Positions 40,472-49,246 of a DNA stretch of 64,000 bases are shown one piece after another; the stretch's first letter is position 1; every line of letters starts with the position of its first letter. Origin of the DNA: Nonlabens arenilitoris (GTDB lineage: Bacteria; Bacteroidota; Bacteroidia; Flavobacteriales; Flavobacteriaceae). The position numbers were made by a program, and so were the translations under genes. Below the pieces are notes generated by a model. It saw only the letters and a program-made list of their open reading frames with translations, searched no databases and was not told the DNA's origin. The stretch is from NCBI RefSeq assembly GCF_002954765.1, contig NZ_MTPW01000001.1:2307501-2371500 (forward strand). The letters run 5' to 3'.

Positions 40472-40663
40472 CTAGGTGTTTGTTTTTTTGTGCTTAAAAT
40501 ATTCAAAAGCTCTATATAATCCTAGAGTGACTAAGAATATGGAACCTGCTAATTGAAGATTAGAAATATCTTTGTTTAATATGAATCGTTCATATATTTT
40601 CCATGTTCCTAAACCTAAAAATGCAAGTCCTAGAAAAAATTTGAAGGACTCCTTATTCTGCAT
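40472..40663 (-). CDS. Small two-helix membrane protein A
   Basis: This 63-residue protein has two predicted transmembrane helices (FFLGLAFLGLGTWKIYERFIL and QLAGSIFLVTLGLYRAFEYF) and a Lys-rich C-terminus. It resembles the upstream neighbour (40653-40844) in layout and in the G-x-W-[KR]-[IL]-Y-x-x-F-I-L pattern, so the two are tandem paralogues. The reading frames overlap by 11 bp, implying coupled translation. No function is known. Confidence 0.75.
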   Translation of the reverse strand: MQNKESFKFFLGLAFLGLGTWKIYERFILNKDISNLQLAGSIFLVTLGLYRAFEYFKHKKTNT

Positions 40664-40844
40664 TTTTATTAATTAATGCATTGTAAGCTACTACTAGCCC
40701 GTAAATTACTATTGCTACAGACAGTACTACTCGCCATGTAGGCATTTCTTCTCCTAGTATAAAATAGTTATATAGCCTCCATGAGCCAAATCCTATCATG
40801 ATGGCAGCGATGATTCCTCCTAAAAGTGGATTTCTAGTCTTCAT
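40653..40844 (-). CDS. Small two-helix membrane protein B
   Basis: The 63-residue protein has two hydrophobic helices (LLGGIIAAIMIGFGSWRLYNYFIL and WRVVLSVAIVIYGLVVAYNAL). It is the first gene of a two-gene unit with its paralogue (40472-40663). The GSWRLYNYFIL segment corresponds to GTWKIYERFIL of the neighbour. A transport or stress-associated small protein is possible, but nothing in sequence shows it. Confidence 0.75.
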   Translation of the reverse strand: MKTRNPLLGGIIAAIMIGFGSWRLYNYFILGEEMPTWRVVLSVAIVIYGLVVAYNALINKNAE

Positions 40845-40874
40845 ATTTTGTTTTATGAAAGCAAGATAATAAAA

Positions 40875-40904
40875 AAACGCTCCTATTAAAAAATAGGAGC
40901 GTTT
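40875..40904 (-). terminator. Terminator after the 239-residue membrane protein gene
   Basis: A 13-bp stem AAACGCTCCTATT / AATAGGAGCGTTT around AAAA is followed by a T run on the minus strand. Confidence 0.88.
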
Positions 40905-40929
40905 GAATATTGGGTTTTAATTAGAGGTT

Positions 40930-41649
40930 TTAAGCATTAAAATATTTTGAATTCCATATGGCTTTATTAAAGTTCTTTCCTTTAGCAAATGAGTAGTATA
41001 AAACCATACTAGCTACTGACTTAAACGTAAAGAAGAATATCAAGACAAATTGTACGCCGCTATTTTCTGGTGAAAAAATGCCTCCAGGAACTAGAGCGCT
41101 TATCAATAAGCTTACTAAAATAGTACTGACTATTAAATTTTCAAAACTTTTAAAGGACCATGCCCATACTTTTCTCCATGGACTTAAATCATTTCCCCAT
41201 TTATGAATTAGGTAGAAATATCCATTACCTATAGGCGCAAAAAGTAAGGGGTCATCAGCATTTTCTAGTTTGAACATCTTTGATGGCGCTACTATTTTAA
41301 AACCACGTAAAGTAATTTTATGATCTTTCTCGATTTGCTTGATTTTACTTACCGCTTCTTGAGGAATCTCATTTTTGAAATACTTAGTATCTAAAAATCG
41401 TAAACGATAGTCTACACATATATCTCTAATTTGATCTATATGATATATGCGATCTGTTTCTAGTAGGTCAAGATTGAACTGGTTTCTAGGAGTAGGCTTT
41501 TGAGGGCTCTTCATGCGAGCCATTATAGCATCTTCCTTAAGTTGATCTTCTTCTAGAATTTTTGAAACTTGCTGTAAAATATCTACCTCTTGATACTTTT
41601 TATTTCTAGCTTTTTGAAGTTGTAGTTCAATATCTGTGCGCTCAAACAT
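40930..41649 (-). CDS. Uncharacterised membrane protein (239 residues)
   Basis: I do not recognise the family. The N-terminal 160 residues are soluble and charged (ARNKKYQEVDILQQVSKILEE), with a beta-rich stretch around LRGFKIVAPSKMFKLENADDPLLFAPIGNGYFYLIHKWG. Two transmembrane helices follow (NLIVSTILVSLLISALVPGG and GVQFVLIFFFTFKSVASMVLYY). The protein is thus an inner-membrane protein with a large cytosolic N-terminal domain. It is flanked by terminators on both sides and is monocistronic. Confidence 0.7.
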   Translation of the reverse strand: MFERTDIELQLQKARNKKYQEVDILQQVSKILEEDQLKEDAIMARMKSPQKPTPRNQFNLDLLETDRIYHIDQIRDICVDYRLRFLDTKYFKNEIPQEAVSKIKQIEKDHKITLRGFKIVAPSKMFKLENADDPLLFAPIGNGYFYLIHKWGNDLSPWRKVWAWSFKSFENLIVSTILVSLLISALVPGGIFSPENSGVQFVLIFFFTFKSVASMVLYYSFAKGKNFNKAIWNSKYFNA

Positions 41650-41700
41650 AAATTCCTATTTATTAGATATTTAAAATTATCGGATTTTTTTTAAATAAAA

Positions 41701-41732
41701 AACTCCTTTACACACTATGTCGTAAAGGAGTT
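41701..41732 (-). terminator. Terminator of pheT
   Basis: AACTCCTTTAC and GTAAAGGAGTT form an 11-bp stem with a 10-nt loop; TTTTTT follows on the minus strand. Confidence 0.85.
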
Positions 41733-41758
41733 GAAAAGCTATCAGTTAAAGAAAATTT

Positions 41759-44182
41759 TTAACGTAGTTCTACACCAGCTTGTTTTTCTAACTGTTGTTG
41801 TATTTTTTGCATTGCTTTATCGATTTGCTTATCAGTAAGTGTTTTCACCTCATCCTGGAGTAAAAAGCTTAAGGCATAAGATTTTTTACCTTTTGCAAGG
41901 TTTTTACCTTCATAAACATCAAATAACTGAACTTCTTTGAGTAACTTTTTCTCAGTTTGTATAGCAATATCGTGTAATTCTTTAAAACTAGTCTTATCGT
42001 CAACTAATAAGGCAAGATCTCGCTTTACAGCTGGAAATTTAGGAATAGCAGTAACTGTTTTACGTTCTTCTTTAACTAGTTTTAATACTTCATCCCAGTA
42101 AATATTTGCATAATGCACAGTAACATCGATGTCAAAAGATTTACATATTTTCTTTTTAACCACACCTAGATCTGCAATTTTTACACCGCTATTTAAAGAT
42201 ATTCCCTCACTTAAGAAATCCATTTTTGTAGGTTTTTCACTAATCGACGTTATGCCTAATCTGTTGAGAGCACTTATTACTACACCTTTTATGTAAAAGA
42301 AATCTGCCGTGCGCGATGGATTGTTCCAGCTTTGCTCATGGATAGCACCAGTAGTGATTAAGCTTAGATGCTTTTGCTCTGTAAATTGTCTTTCTTGATA
42401 TTGATGGTAGGTATTACCATATTCAAACAATCTCAAATTCTCTTGTCTGCGATTAATATTATGAGCAACCGCTTCTAGTGCTCCATAAATCATGCTTTGA
42501 CGCATTACACTTAAATCACTACTTAAAGGATTTAACATGCGTACTTCATTTTTAGGAGAAATTTGGTCTGTTAAGGTATGGTATTTATCTGAAGTTAGAC
42601 TATTAGCCATCATTTCATAAAACCCTTGACCTGCAAGCTGTTGGGCGACTAGGTCTTGTAACTTATGATTATCTAATCTTGAACTTTTTGCAATACTAGC
42701 ATTTAGTTTATCGCTTGTTTTTATGCGATCATAACCATAAACACGTAAGATTTCTTCAATAACATCTGCAGGTCTAGTCACATCATTACGGTAAGCAGGA
42801 ATTGTCAGTCCTAGACCGGTTTCAGTAACATTATTCACATTGATATCTAATGTGCGTAAAATACTTTTAATTTCTTCTTTAGGGATTTCTTGACCTATCA
42901 AAGAGTTTACTTTTGAAAAAGGTAAGAATACCTGCTGATCTTCTATTTTCTGAGAGTAAACATCAGTAATGTCACTGCTTACTTCTCCACCTGCTGTTTC
43001 TATAATTAGTAAAGCGGCTCGTTTAAGAGCATATTCAGTAATATTAGGATCAATCCCACGTTCAAATCTAAAAGAGGCATCAGTATTAAATCCATGACGT
43101 TTTGCAGTTTTACGGACACTGACAGGATTAAAGTATGCCGATTCTAAAAATATAGAACTGGTTCCTTTTTTTACACCACTATTTACTCCACCATAAACTC
43201 CTGCAATACATAAAGGTTTTACGGCATCACATATCATTAGATCTTCATCATGTAATTCATGTTCCACCTCGTCTAGAGTTGTGAATTTTGTCCCTGTAGG
43301 TAAAGTTTTGACTACAATTTTATTTCCTTCAATAGTACCTAGGTCAAAAGCATGTAACGGTTGCCCTAATTCATGCATCACATAATTAGTTATGTCGACA
43401 ACATTGTTTTTGGGAACGATACCTATAGCTTTTAATCTATTTTGAATCCACTCTGGTGATTCTTTAATAGTTAGACCAGTAAGTGTAACACCGCAATAGC
43501 GTGGTGCTAGATCTGGTCGTTCTATATCGATATCTACTCTATGAGAACGGTTGTCTACATGAAAACTACTTACAGATGGTGTGATAAATTCAAGTAAATC
43601 ACCATCAATTGCTAGTCCTGCTCTTAAATCACGAGCTACACCTAGATGAGACATCGCGTCAGATCTATTAGGTGTAAGTCCTATTTCTATGGTATAGTCT
43701 TTTTCAATTTTAATCACATCACTGAAAAGGGTACCTGGTTCTAAGCTTTCATCTAGCACCATGATACCATCGTGTGACGTGCCTATATTAAGTTCATCTT
43801 CAGCACAGATCATACCGTGACTTTCTTCACCACGTATTTTACCTTTCTTAATTTTCCAGCCATCGCCAGTATCAGTATAAAGTGTAGTTCCTATAGTTGC
43901 TACGGGAACCTTTTGTCCTGCAGCCACGTTAGGAGCTCCACAAACAATCTGTACAGTTTCAGTACCTATGTTTACTTTAGTAAGTTTAAGTTTATCTGCA
44001 TTGGGATGTTGTATACATTCTATTACATGTCCTACAACAATACCTTGTAATCCACCTTTTACACTTTCAAATTTCTCAATACCTTCTACTTCTAGACCTA
44101 GAGAAGTTAGCAATGCTGCGTGTTCTTCAATAGATTCAGGGACAGTGATAAATTGACGTATCCAGTTGTAAGAAACCTTCAT
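41759..44182 (-). CDS. pheT: Phenylalanine-tRNA ligase beta subunit
   Basis: The 807-residue protein has the bacterial PheT plan: N-terminal tRNA-binding OB domain (VVGHVIECIQHPNADKLKLTKVNIG, IVCGAPNVAAGQKVPVA), B3/B4 editing region (DITNYVMHELGQPLHAFD), B5 (PAYRNDVTRPADVIEEILRVYGYD) and a C-terminal anticodon-binding FDX domain (AIPKFPAVKRDLALLVDDKTSF). It pairs with PheS to charge tRNA-Phe. pheS is not in the window. A near -7 element (TATCTTTA) and a palindrome copy lie just upstream. Confidence 0.97.
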   Translation of the reverse strand: MKVSYNWIRQFITVPESIEEHAALLTSLGLEVEGIEKFESVKGGLQGIVVGHVIECIQHPNADKLKLTKVNIGTETVQIVCGAPNVAAGQKVPVATIGTTLYTDTGDGWKIKKGKIRGEESHGMICAEDELNIGTSHDGIMVLDESLEPGTLFSDVIKIEKDYTIEIGLTPNRSDAMSHLGVARDLRAGLAIDGDLLEFITPSVSSFHVDNRSHRVDIDIERPDLAPRYCGVTLTGLTIKESPEWIQNRLKAIGIVPKNNVVDITNYVMHELGQPLHAFDLGTIEGNKIVVKTLPTGTKFTTLDEVEHELHDEDLMICDAVKPLCIAGVYGGVNSGVKKGTSSIFLESAYFNPVSVRKTAKRHGFNTDASFRFERGIDPNITEYALKRAALLIIETAGGEVSSDITDVYSQKIEDQQVFLPFSKVNSLIGQEIPKEEIKSILRTLDINVNNVTETGLGLTIPAYRNDVTRPADVIEEILRVYGYDRIKTSDKLNASIAKSSRLDNHKLQDLVAQQLAGQGFYEMMANSLTSDKYHTLTDQISPKNEVRMLNPLSSDLSVMRQSMIYGALEAVAHNINRRQENLRLFEYGNTYHQYQERQFTEQKHLSLITTGAIHEQSWNNPSRTADFFYIKGVVISALNRLGITSISEKPTKMDFLSEGISLNSGVKIADLGVVKKKICKSFDIDVTVHYANIYWDEVLKLVKEERKTVTAIPKFPAVKRDLALLVDDKTSFKELHDIAIQTEKKLLKEVQLFDVYEGKNLAKGKKSYALSFLLQDEVKTLTDKQIDKAMQKIQQQLEKQAGVELR

Positions 44183-44223
44183 AAAATTGTGATTTTTTAA
44201 GGCGGTAAAGATAGTATTAATGC

Positions 44224-44239
44224 CGCTTTCGCGAAAGCG
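44224..44239. repeat. Dispersed palindrome copy 7 (16 bp)
   Basis: CGCTTTCGCGAAAGCG lies in the 80-bp gap upstream of pheT. Confidence 0.95.
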
Positions 44240-44262
44240 TATCCAGTATAATCACACTTGCT

Positions 44263-45030
44263 TTATATCATCCAGTGGCCATGATGCACTATTTCTAAAA
44301 CAGCAATAGCAAGCAGCCACTTCTCCTGCTGTGGAGTAGGCGTGTCTAGCAACTTCATAATAGGTTGCCCAATAGCATTTTCATTAAAGTTATGAGAAAA
44401 AGATCCATGATCAAAATCGGCATAGTTGGGAGCGACATAGACCTTTGCTAGGAGTTTACCTTGAAGTACCACGTCATAAGTGGATTCTCCAAAACGATAT
44501 CTCAAACTACCTGAACTGATTGATATTTTAGTAGGATGTTTTGCTGTTCCTAGAAAGTTTCCATGATGATCTGTAATCTCTCCAGAACTAGAAATTCTGC
44601 CTAGAGATTCATTATTCAAGTTCACATTTATATGATCATCAACCACTTCACAGGCTAAATTGAAATTAGTCGCACCTACAAAGAAATATCCGTCAGATTT
44701 CATGCCGCGCTCTATACGGCTGAATGCCATAATCGGTTGCTTATCAGTAGAGTATACGGTTCCTATAAGGCGTCGTGCAAAACCTTTTGAGAATTGAGCT
44801 GTCATATATGACGAGATATCTGTATAACTACGATCTCCCCATGGGACGAGTGATTTTTTCATGTAATCTACTCGTGCAAGCATTTGCTGCTGCTCGTTTT
44901 GAGTGTGTTCTGGAGATTTATTACCATTACTTTTTTTAATAACCCAACGTATGAGAAACACCATTCCCACCACAAAACCAATCATGATTAAAATAGTAAT
45001 GATAAAGATGAGGACAGCAAAAGTTCCCAT
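44263..45030 (-). CDS. Uncharacterised membrane-anchored protein (255 residues)
   Basis: One strong N-terminal transmembrane helix (FAVLIFIITILIMIGFVVGMVFLIRWVI) is followed by a cytosolic or periplasmic domain of about 220 residues. Segments SSGEITDHHGNFLGTAKHP and GSLRYRFGESTYDVVLQGKLLAKVYVAP look like repeats of the tubby-like/LURP type seen in phospholipid scramblase-related proteins, but this is only an impression. It lies 23 bp downstream of the acyltransferase gene on the same strand, which suggests a membrane-lipid context. Confidence 0.65.
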   Translation of the reverse strand: MGTFAVLIFIITILIMIGFVVGMVFLIRWVIKKSNGNKSPEHTQNEQQQMLARVDYMKKSLVPWGDRSYTDISSYMTAQFSKGFARRLIGTVYSTDKQPIMAFSRIERGMKSDGYFFVGATNFNLACEVVDDHINVNLNNESLGRISSSGEITDHHGNFLGTAKHPTKISISSGSLRYRFGESTYDVVLQGKLLAKVYVAPNYADFDHGSFSHNFNENAIGQPIMKLLDTPTPQQEKWLLAIAVLEIVHHGHWMI

Positions 45031-45053
45031 ATTTTAAATCGAATTAATATGTG

Positions 45054-45857
45054 TTAATAATCCCACTTACGTTTTTCATTTAATTGTTCCATTTCTTCCA
45101 GTGCATCTTGTGGAATCACTTTTAAAAATGATGGGTGTTGTTCAATAGCATACTCAATTTTTTCTACTATCGATTCTACACTTTCATTTTCATAATCGAT
45201 ATCTAATGGTTCTTTAATAACCATGGATTGAAGAATATTACGTTTTTTAATACGCAATCCTTTTTTATCAAAACTTCTACGGAAACCGTCAATGACGATA
45301 GGCACAACAATAGGTTTATATTGTTTAATGATATGAGCGGTACCTTTTCTAATGGGTTTGAAAGGTTTAGTCGTTCCTTGTGGAAATGTAATTACCCAAC
45401 CATCATTTAATGCTATACCTATATTTTTTGTGTCATCTGGGTTCACTGATCGATTTATTTCTTCTCCTTTTGCACGCCAGGTACGTTCTACCGTGATGGC
45501 ACCTACATAAGCAAATACTTTAGGTAAAAAGCCGCTGGTCATGGTTTCCTTTGCAGCAACATAATAAATATTGAGTTTAGGATTCCATAAATAACCTACA
45601 TTTTTAATAGAATCTTGCCTACCAGATAAAGCTGCATTAAATACATGGAACATACTTACCACATCTGCAAAATATGTTTGATGATTTGATATAAATAGAA
45701 CGCCTTGATCAGGTAGGTTTCTCAACACATCACTACCTTCAATGTTTAATTCATTAAAACCTCTAAAACGTCTGTGAGATAGTACACCTAAGAAGCGTAT
45801 TAGAAAGCGTTTGATCCATAATATATGTCCGAAAGGATTCTTTTTGAATAATCCCAT
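45054..45857 (-). CDS. PlsC-like 1-acylglycerol-3-phosphate acyltransferase
   Basis: The 267-residue protein shows the acyltransferase blocks: SNHQTYFAD (block I), GAITVERTWRAKG (block II) and FPQGTTKP (residues 158-165, block III; usual FPEGTRS), then PIVVPIVIDGFR. The catalytic pair His59 and Asp65 is spaced HX5D rather than the canonical HX4D. It should make phosphatidic acid from lysophosphatidic acid or a related lipid at the inner membrane. In Bacteroidota such proteins can also act in ornithine or glycine lipid synthesis; this remains open. A membrane protein gene follows closely. Confidence 0.82.
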   Translation of the reverse strand: MGLFKKNPFGHILWIKRFLIRFLGVLSHRRFRGFNELNIEGSDVLRNLPDQGVLFISNHQTYFADVVSMFHVFNAALSGRQDSIKNVGYLWNPKLNIYYVAAKETMTSGFLPKVFAYVGAITVERTWRAKGEEINRSVNPDDTKNIGIALNDGWVITFPQGTTKPFKPIRKGTAHIIKQYKPIVVPIVIDGFRRSFDKKGLRIKKRNILQSMVIKEPLDIDYENESVESIVEKIEYAIEQHPSFLKVIPQDALEEMEQLNEKRKWDY

Positions 45858-45933
45858 AGAGTCATTTAAGTTTAAGGGACGGCTAATATAGGGATTGTGG
45901 ACGTACTAGCTGTTAATCACCTATAAAAATGAC

Positions 45934-47760
45934 TTATTTTTTAAGTAGTCTTTTATAAACAATCGAATTATTAACATGAATATGAGCCATATAGAATCCT
46001 GTTTCTAAAGATTGCAAGTTGATCATATCCATTGGGTTTTCTTTTTCCATTACAAGCTGTCCTAATTGATTATAAATTTCTATCATTTCAATAGGGTTAG
46101 TGCTCTCTATAAATAAAAGTGATTTTACAGGATTAGGGTATATAGAGATGGCAGTTTCTACTGCTGTAGGTGCAGATAAAGCAGCATCGACTTGTGTTTT
46201 TACTGCGCCATGAATATCTTTTAAAAGTAATCGTTCATAAAAAATTTGATGAGCTTCATTAGTAGCGTGAACACCATCACCACTATTATATGCTAATAAA
46301 AGTTGGTTGCCAGCCGTATTTCCTAGACCAGACCAGAAATCTACCGCATTATTACCAAATGTGTTATAAGTTTCTGTAACCATCTGTGTTTGAATCGCTA
46401 CTTGACTTCCATTTGCTGCAAAGTTGCGTGGTTGTGGTGTCGCAACCCATAAAGGAATCTGATTTTGCGAGGCTGTTTGAGCGATCAGACTATAATTATG
46501 TAATTGATCTGCCACCGGATAATTACTTGCAGCATCATTTGAAGGTAAATTGATGATAATACCATGCGCATTAAGGTTGACAGCCTTAGTTATATTCTTA
46601 TCTACATTAATAGTTTTATTAACACCTGCAGGTATTGTGGTTCCAGTAGGTAAAATATTATAGGTGACAAATCCACCTTGTGCCAGATTTATAACCTCAT
46701 AACGTGTGTCTAATTGTTCTAAGTAACGGCGGTATTTCCATACCCAAGCGTTATACTGGTTTGAAGGACCACTGCCTGCTGCAGTTGACGATCCTAGTAC
46801 TACAATTCTGTAAACGGTATTATCGTCTGGTATAATCGATACTGGTGGACTATCTATAATCTGACCGTTATGACTTAGTCTAATTATGACATTATTAGAT
46901 AATTGATTAGGTACTGTAAAATTATATCTAGCATCTGTTGCAGGTACTGTAGCAATAGCGTTGAATGTCGAGCCACCATCTATTGAATATTGAAGAGTAA
47001 CCATGTCTATGTCTTCACTTTTCCATAAAATCTGGACAGTTTTACCTACTTCCCAGGTCGCTTGTTGTGTAGGGTAGGTAAGTTGTAAATCTGCTTGCGT
47101 TATAAATTGTGAAATAGGAGAGGTGTTTATTTGTATTTCAAGAGTGTTGAGATAATAAAAACCATAGCTGTTTGTATTGTTAGCACCAGCTGTGGCTATA
47201 ATTTCAATAATGCCATTACTATCTGGTTGTATATTATAAACCTCAATTTTTTGTGTTGTATTATTTGATGCGTTTAAGTTTACAATTTGAGTTGTGGTTC
47301 CCGTAACCGTATATGATGTTTCTCGATTGTCAGTAACGTTCATCCTAGAGGCAAAAAATGAAAAGCTATAAAATTTACTTGGATCGAGTTGACGTAATTT
47401 AAAACCACCAGTTAATTGAGTATTACCATTAAAAAATCCTGTTGCACCAAAGAAACTGTCAGAACTTGCTGATTGTGGCACATTGATTAAATAAGAAGGA
47501 GTCGTTGTACCGGAAGAATTAATGTTGAGCCAGGCATCGTGTACTTGTAAATTTATGCCTGTTGATGTCCCTAAGTGGTTGTATAGCAATACACCATTAG
47601 AATAACCAGCTTGATAACTAGTTGAAATATTGTTGATATACTCGCTACTTGCTTGGCTCTCATTACTAGATCCAAAATCTATAAACACACGGTCTTGCGC
47701 AGCAGTAAGTATAGTGCTTAATGTAAATAATAAGATGATATATATCTTGTTTTTAAACAT
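45934..47760 (-). CDS. SGNH-hydrolase-like protein with T9SS sorting domain
   Basis: The 608-residue protein has a signal peptide (MFKNKIYIILLFTLSTILTAAQ), a beta-rich N-terminal region with an Ig-like part (TYPTQQATWEVGKTVQILWKSEDIDMVTLQYSIDGG), then an SGNH hydrolase domain: IVVLGSSTAAGSGP (Ser), NLAQGGFVTYN (Gly), INLPSNDAA (Asn) and DGVHATNEAHQIF (Asp and His). The C-terminus (ISIYPNPVKSLLFIES... GFYMAHIHVNNSIVYKRLLKK) is a Por sorting domain. It is likely a surface esterase, perhaps for algal or host polysaccharides. Its start overlaps the NUDIX stop by 8 bp. Confidence 0.88.
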   Translation of the reverse strand: MFKNKIYIILLFTLSTILTAAQDRVFIDFGSSNESQASSEYINNISTSYQAGYSNGVLLYNHLGTSTGINLQVHDAWLNINSSGTTTPSYLINVPQSASSDSFFGATGFFNGNTQLTGGFKLRQLDPSKFYSFSFFASRMNVTDNRETSYTVTGTTTQIVNLNASNNTTQKIEVYNIQPDSNGIIEIIATAGANNTNSYGFYYLNTLEIQINTSPISQFITQADLQLTYPTQQATWEVGKTVQILWKSEDIDMVTLQYSIDGGSTFNAIATVPATDARYNFTVPNQLSNNVIIRLSHNGQIIDSPPVSIIPDDNTVYRIVVLGSSTAAGSGPSNQYNAWVWKYRRYLEQLDTRYEVINLAQGGFVTYNILPTGTTIPAGVNKTINVDKNITKAVNLNAHGIIINLPSNDAASNYPVADQLHNYSLIAQTASQNQIPLWVATPQPRNFAANGSQVAIQTQMVTETYNTFGNNAVDFWSGLGNTAGNQLLLAYNSGDGVHATNEAHQIFYERLLLKDIHGAVKTQVDAALSAPTAVETAISIYPNPVKSLLFIESTNPIEMIEIYNQLGQLVMEKENPMDMINLQSLETGFYMAHIHVNNSIVYKRLLKK

Positions 47761-48409
47761 CTTTTAAAGATAAACTTTTTTGCAACATGGTTTTAAATTC
47801 TGCTAGCATCATTGCGGTAGCACCCCAAACTACATGATCCTGCAAGTTGTAACATGGTACTGTAATGTTAGTTGCATAACTAGTAGATAAGGTGTGTTTG
47901 CTTACATTATTAGGATCTATTAATTCATGCAATGGGACTTCAATAATTGATTTGACTTCGCTAGGTTGTGGAGTGAATTGTAATTCCGCTTTCGCGAAAG
48001 CGAGAAAAGGAGAAACCATGTAATTACTAGGTGGAATATAGATAGGAGTACCTGCAGCAATAATCTCTTGATGGTCTGGAATAATACCTACTTCTTCATG
48101 TGTCTCTCTAATAGCGGTAACAGCATCATCTTGATCTTCTTCTTCCTGACGACCACCAGGAAATGCAATCTGACCACTATGTGCACCTTTAGAAACCATG
48201 CGTTCAATGAGTACAAAATGGGCGACATCATTTACCGGATAAATAAGCATCATAACAGCTGCCTTGCGTGGTGTTTTTTTAAGTAGCGACACGCGTTGCA
48301 ATTCTTCTAATCGTTCTACCGCAGCCATTTTAAGTTGTGCTTCAAATCCTGGTAAAGGCATTTTCTTTATTTTTGAAACCGAATCTTTAAAAGCGTTAAA
48401 TGAAATCAA
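47753..48409 (-). CDS. NUDIX hydrolase, CoA pyrophosphatase-like
   Basis: The 218-residue protein has a complete NUDIX box at residues 85-108 (GGRQEEED... AIRETHEEVGI) and the NudL-type N-terminus ISFNAFKDSVSKIKKMPLPG with upstream LIERMVSKGAHSGQIAFPGG. It likely hydrolyses CoA or related pyrophosphates. I keep the TTG start at 48407-48409 because the N-terminal 16 residues look family-like; the next ATG would start at 48361. A palindrome copy lies at codons 137-141 (AFAKA). Its 5' end overlaps the divergent cyclophilin gene by 10 bp. Confidence 0.85.
   Translation of the reverse strand: MISFNAFKDSVSKIKKMPLPGFEAQLKMAAVERLEELQRVSLLKKTPRKAAVMMLIYPVNDVAHFVLIERMVSKGAHSGQIAFPGGRQEEEDQDDAVTAIRETHEEVGIIPDHQEIIAAGTPIYIPPSNYMVSPFLAFAKAELQFTPQPSEVKSIIEVPLHELIDPNNVSKHTLSTSYATNITVPCYNLQDHVVWGATAMMLAEFKTMLQKSLSLKDV
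47987..48002. repeat. Dispersed palindrome copy 8 (16 bp)
   Basis: CGCTTTCGCGAAAGCG lies inside the NUDIX gene and is read as LAFAKAE. Confidence 0.95.
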
Positions 48410-49140
48410 ATGGTCTGTTTTTAATATTAGTGATATTCCTTACATTGGGTTGTAAAGATAGTTCACAAAAAGAAACACCTGTAAACGACGAAGTAAAGGA
48501 AACACGCACCAAAGAACAAATCTTAAATGAACGTAAGGAAAAAGAGATTGCTAGGTTTTATAAACGCAGTCTGAATAGAAAAGGTGATACTCTGTTACCC
48601 TACATACCACAAGACTCTGTAGAGGTTTTTTTTACTAGATATGGTAAAGAACATCCAGAGACTAAAGTGCGTATGACGACCACATATGGAGACATAGACA
48701 TGGTTTTATTTAAAGAGACACCATTATATAGAGCTAGTTTTTTATTTTTAATTAATAATGGATATTTTGATGAGACTGTAGTACATCGTGCCGTTAAAGG
48801 ATTTATCGTTCAAGCTGGTAATAGTGACAACATGATTACCGCACAAAAAAAAGGTAGCGCAGGAAACTATCAATTACCTATGCATATCCTGCCAGATGTT
48901 AAACATGCATATGGAACCTTGAGTAGTGCCAAGTATTGGGAAAATAATCCTGAAAACTGGCACAATCCTTTTGACTTTTTTATTTCTTTAAGGGCAACAG
49001 AGCATTTAGATGGTGAGCATACCATTTTTGGTCGAGTGATAAAAGGCATGGATGTCGCAGAGGAGATTTCAAAAGTAGAAACTGATTCAAGAGACTGGCC
49101 TAAGAAAGATATCTACATTGATATGAGTGTGATAGAATAG
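48400..49140 (+). CDS. Cyclophilin-type peptidyl-prolyl isomerase lipoprotein
   Basis: The 246-residue protein has a lipoprotein signal (MKSNGLFLILVIFLTLGC, Cys18), a charged linker, then a cyclophilin domain: VRMTTTYGDIDMVLFKETPLYRASFLFLINNGYFDETVVHRAVKGFIVQAGN (the VHR and Q residues form the active site) and GEHTIFGRVIKGMDVAEEIS. It catalyses prolyl isomerisation in the periplasm, likely for outer-membrane protein folding. The gene is divergent from the NUDIX gene with a 10-bp overlap at the starts, an uncommon arrangement. Confidence 0.9.
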   Translation: MKSNGLFLILVIFLTLGCKDSSQKETPVNDEVKETRTKEQILNERKEKEIARFYKRSLNRKGDTLLPYIPQDSVEVFFTRYGKEHPETKVRMTTTYGDIDMVLFKETPLYRASFLFLINNGYFDETVVHRAVKGFIVQAGNSDNMITAQKKGSAGNYQLPMHILPDVKHAYGTLSSAKYWENNPENWHNPFDFFISLRATEHLDGEHTIFGRVIKGMDVAEEISKVETDSRDWPKKDIYIDMSVIE

Positions 49141-49187
49141 GTTTCATATTTTATTAATTATGAATATTATTATCTAATTAAGATCAC

Positions 49188-49227
49188 AAAAAAAACTCCT
49201 TTTCAAAACTGAAAAGGAGTTTTTTTT
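49188..49227. terminator. Bidirectional terminator between cyclophilin and FabH-like genes
   Basis: AAACTCCTTTTC and GAAAAGGAGTTT, extended by A and T runs to about 17 bp, close a six-base loop between convergent genes. Confidence 0.88.
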
Positions 49228-49246
49228 ATAGTTATAATTATTCTTG

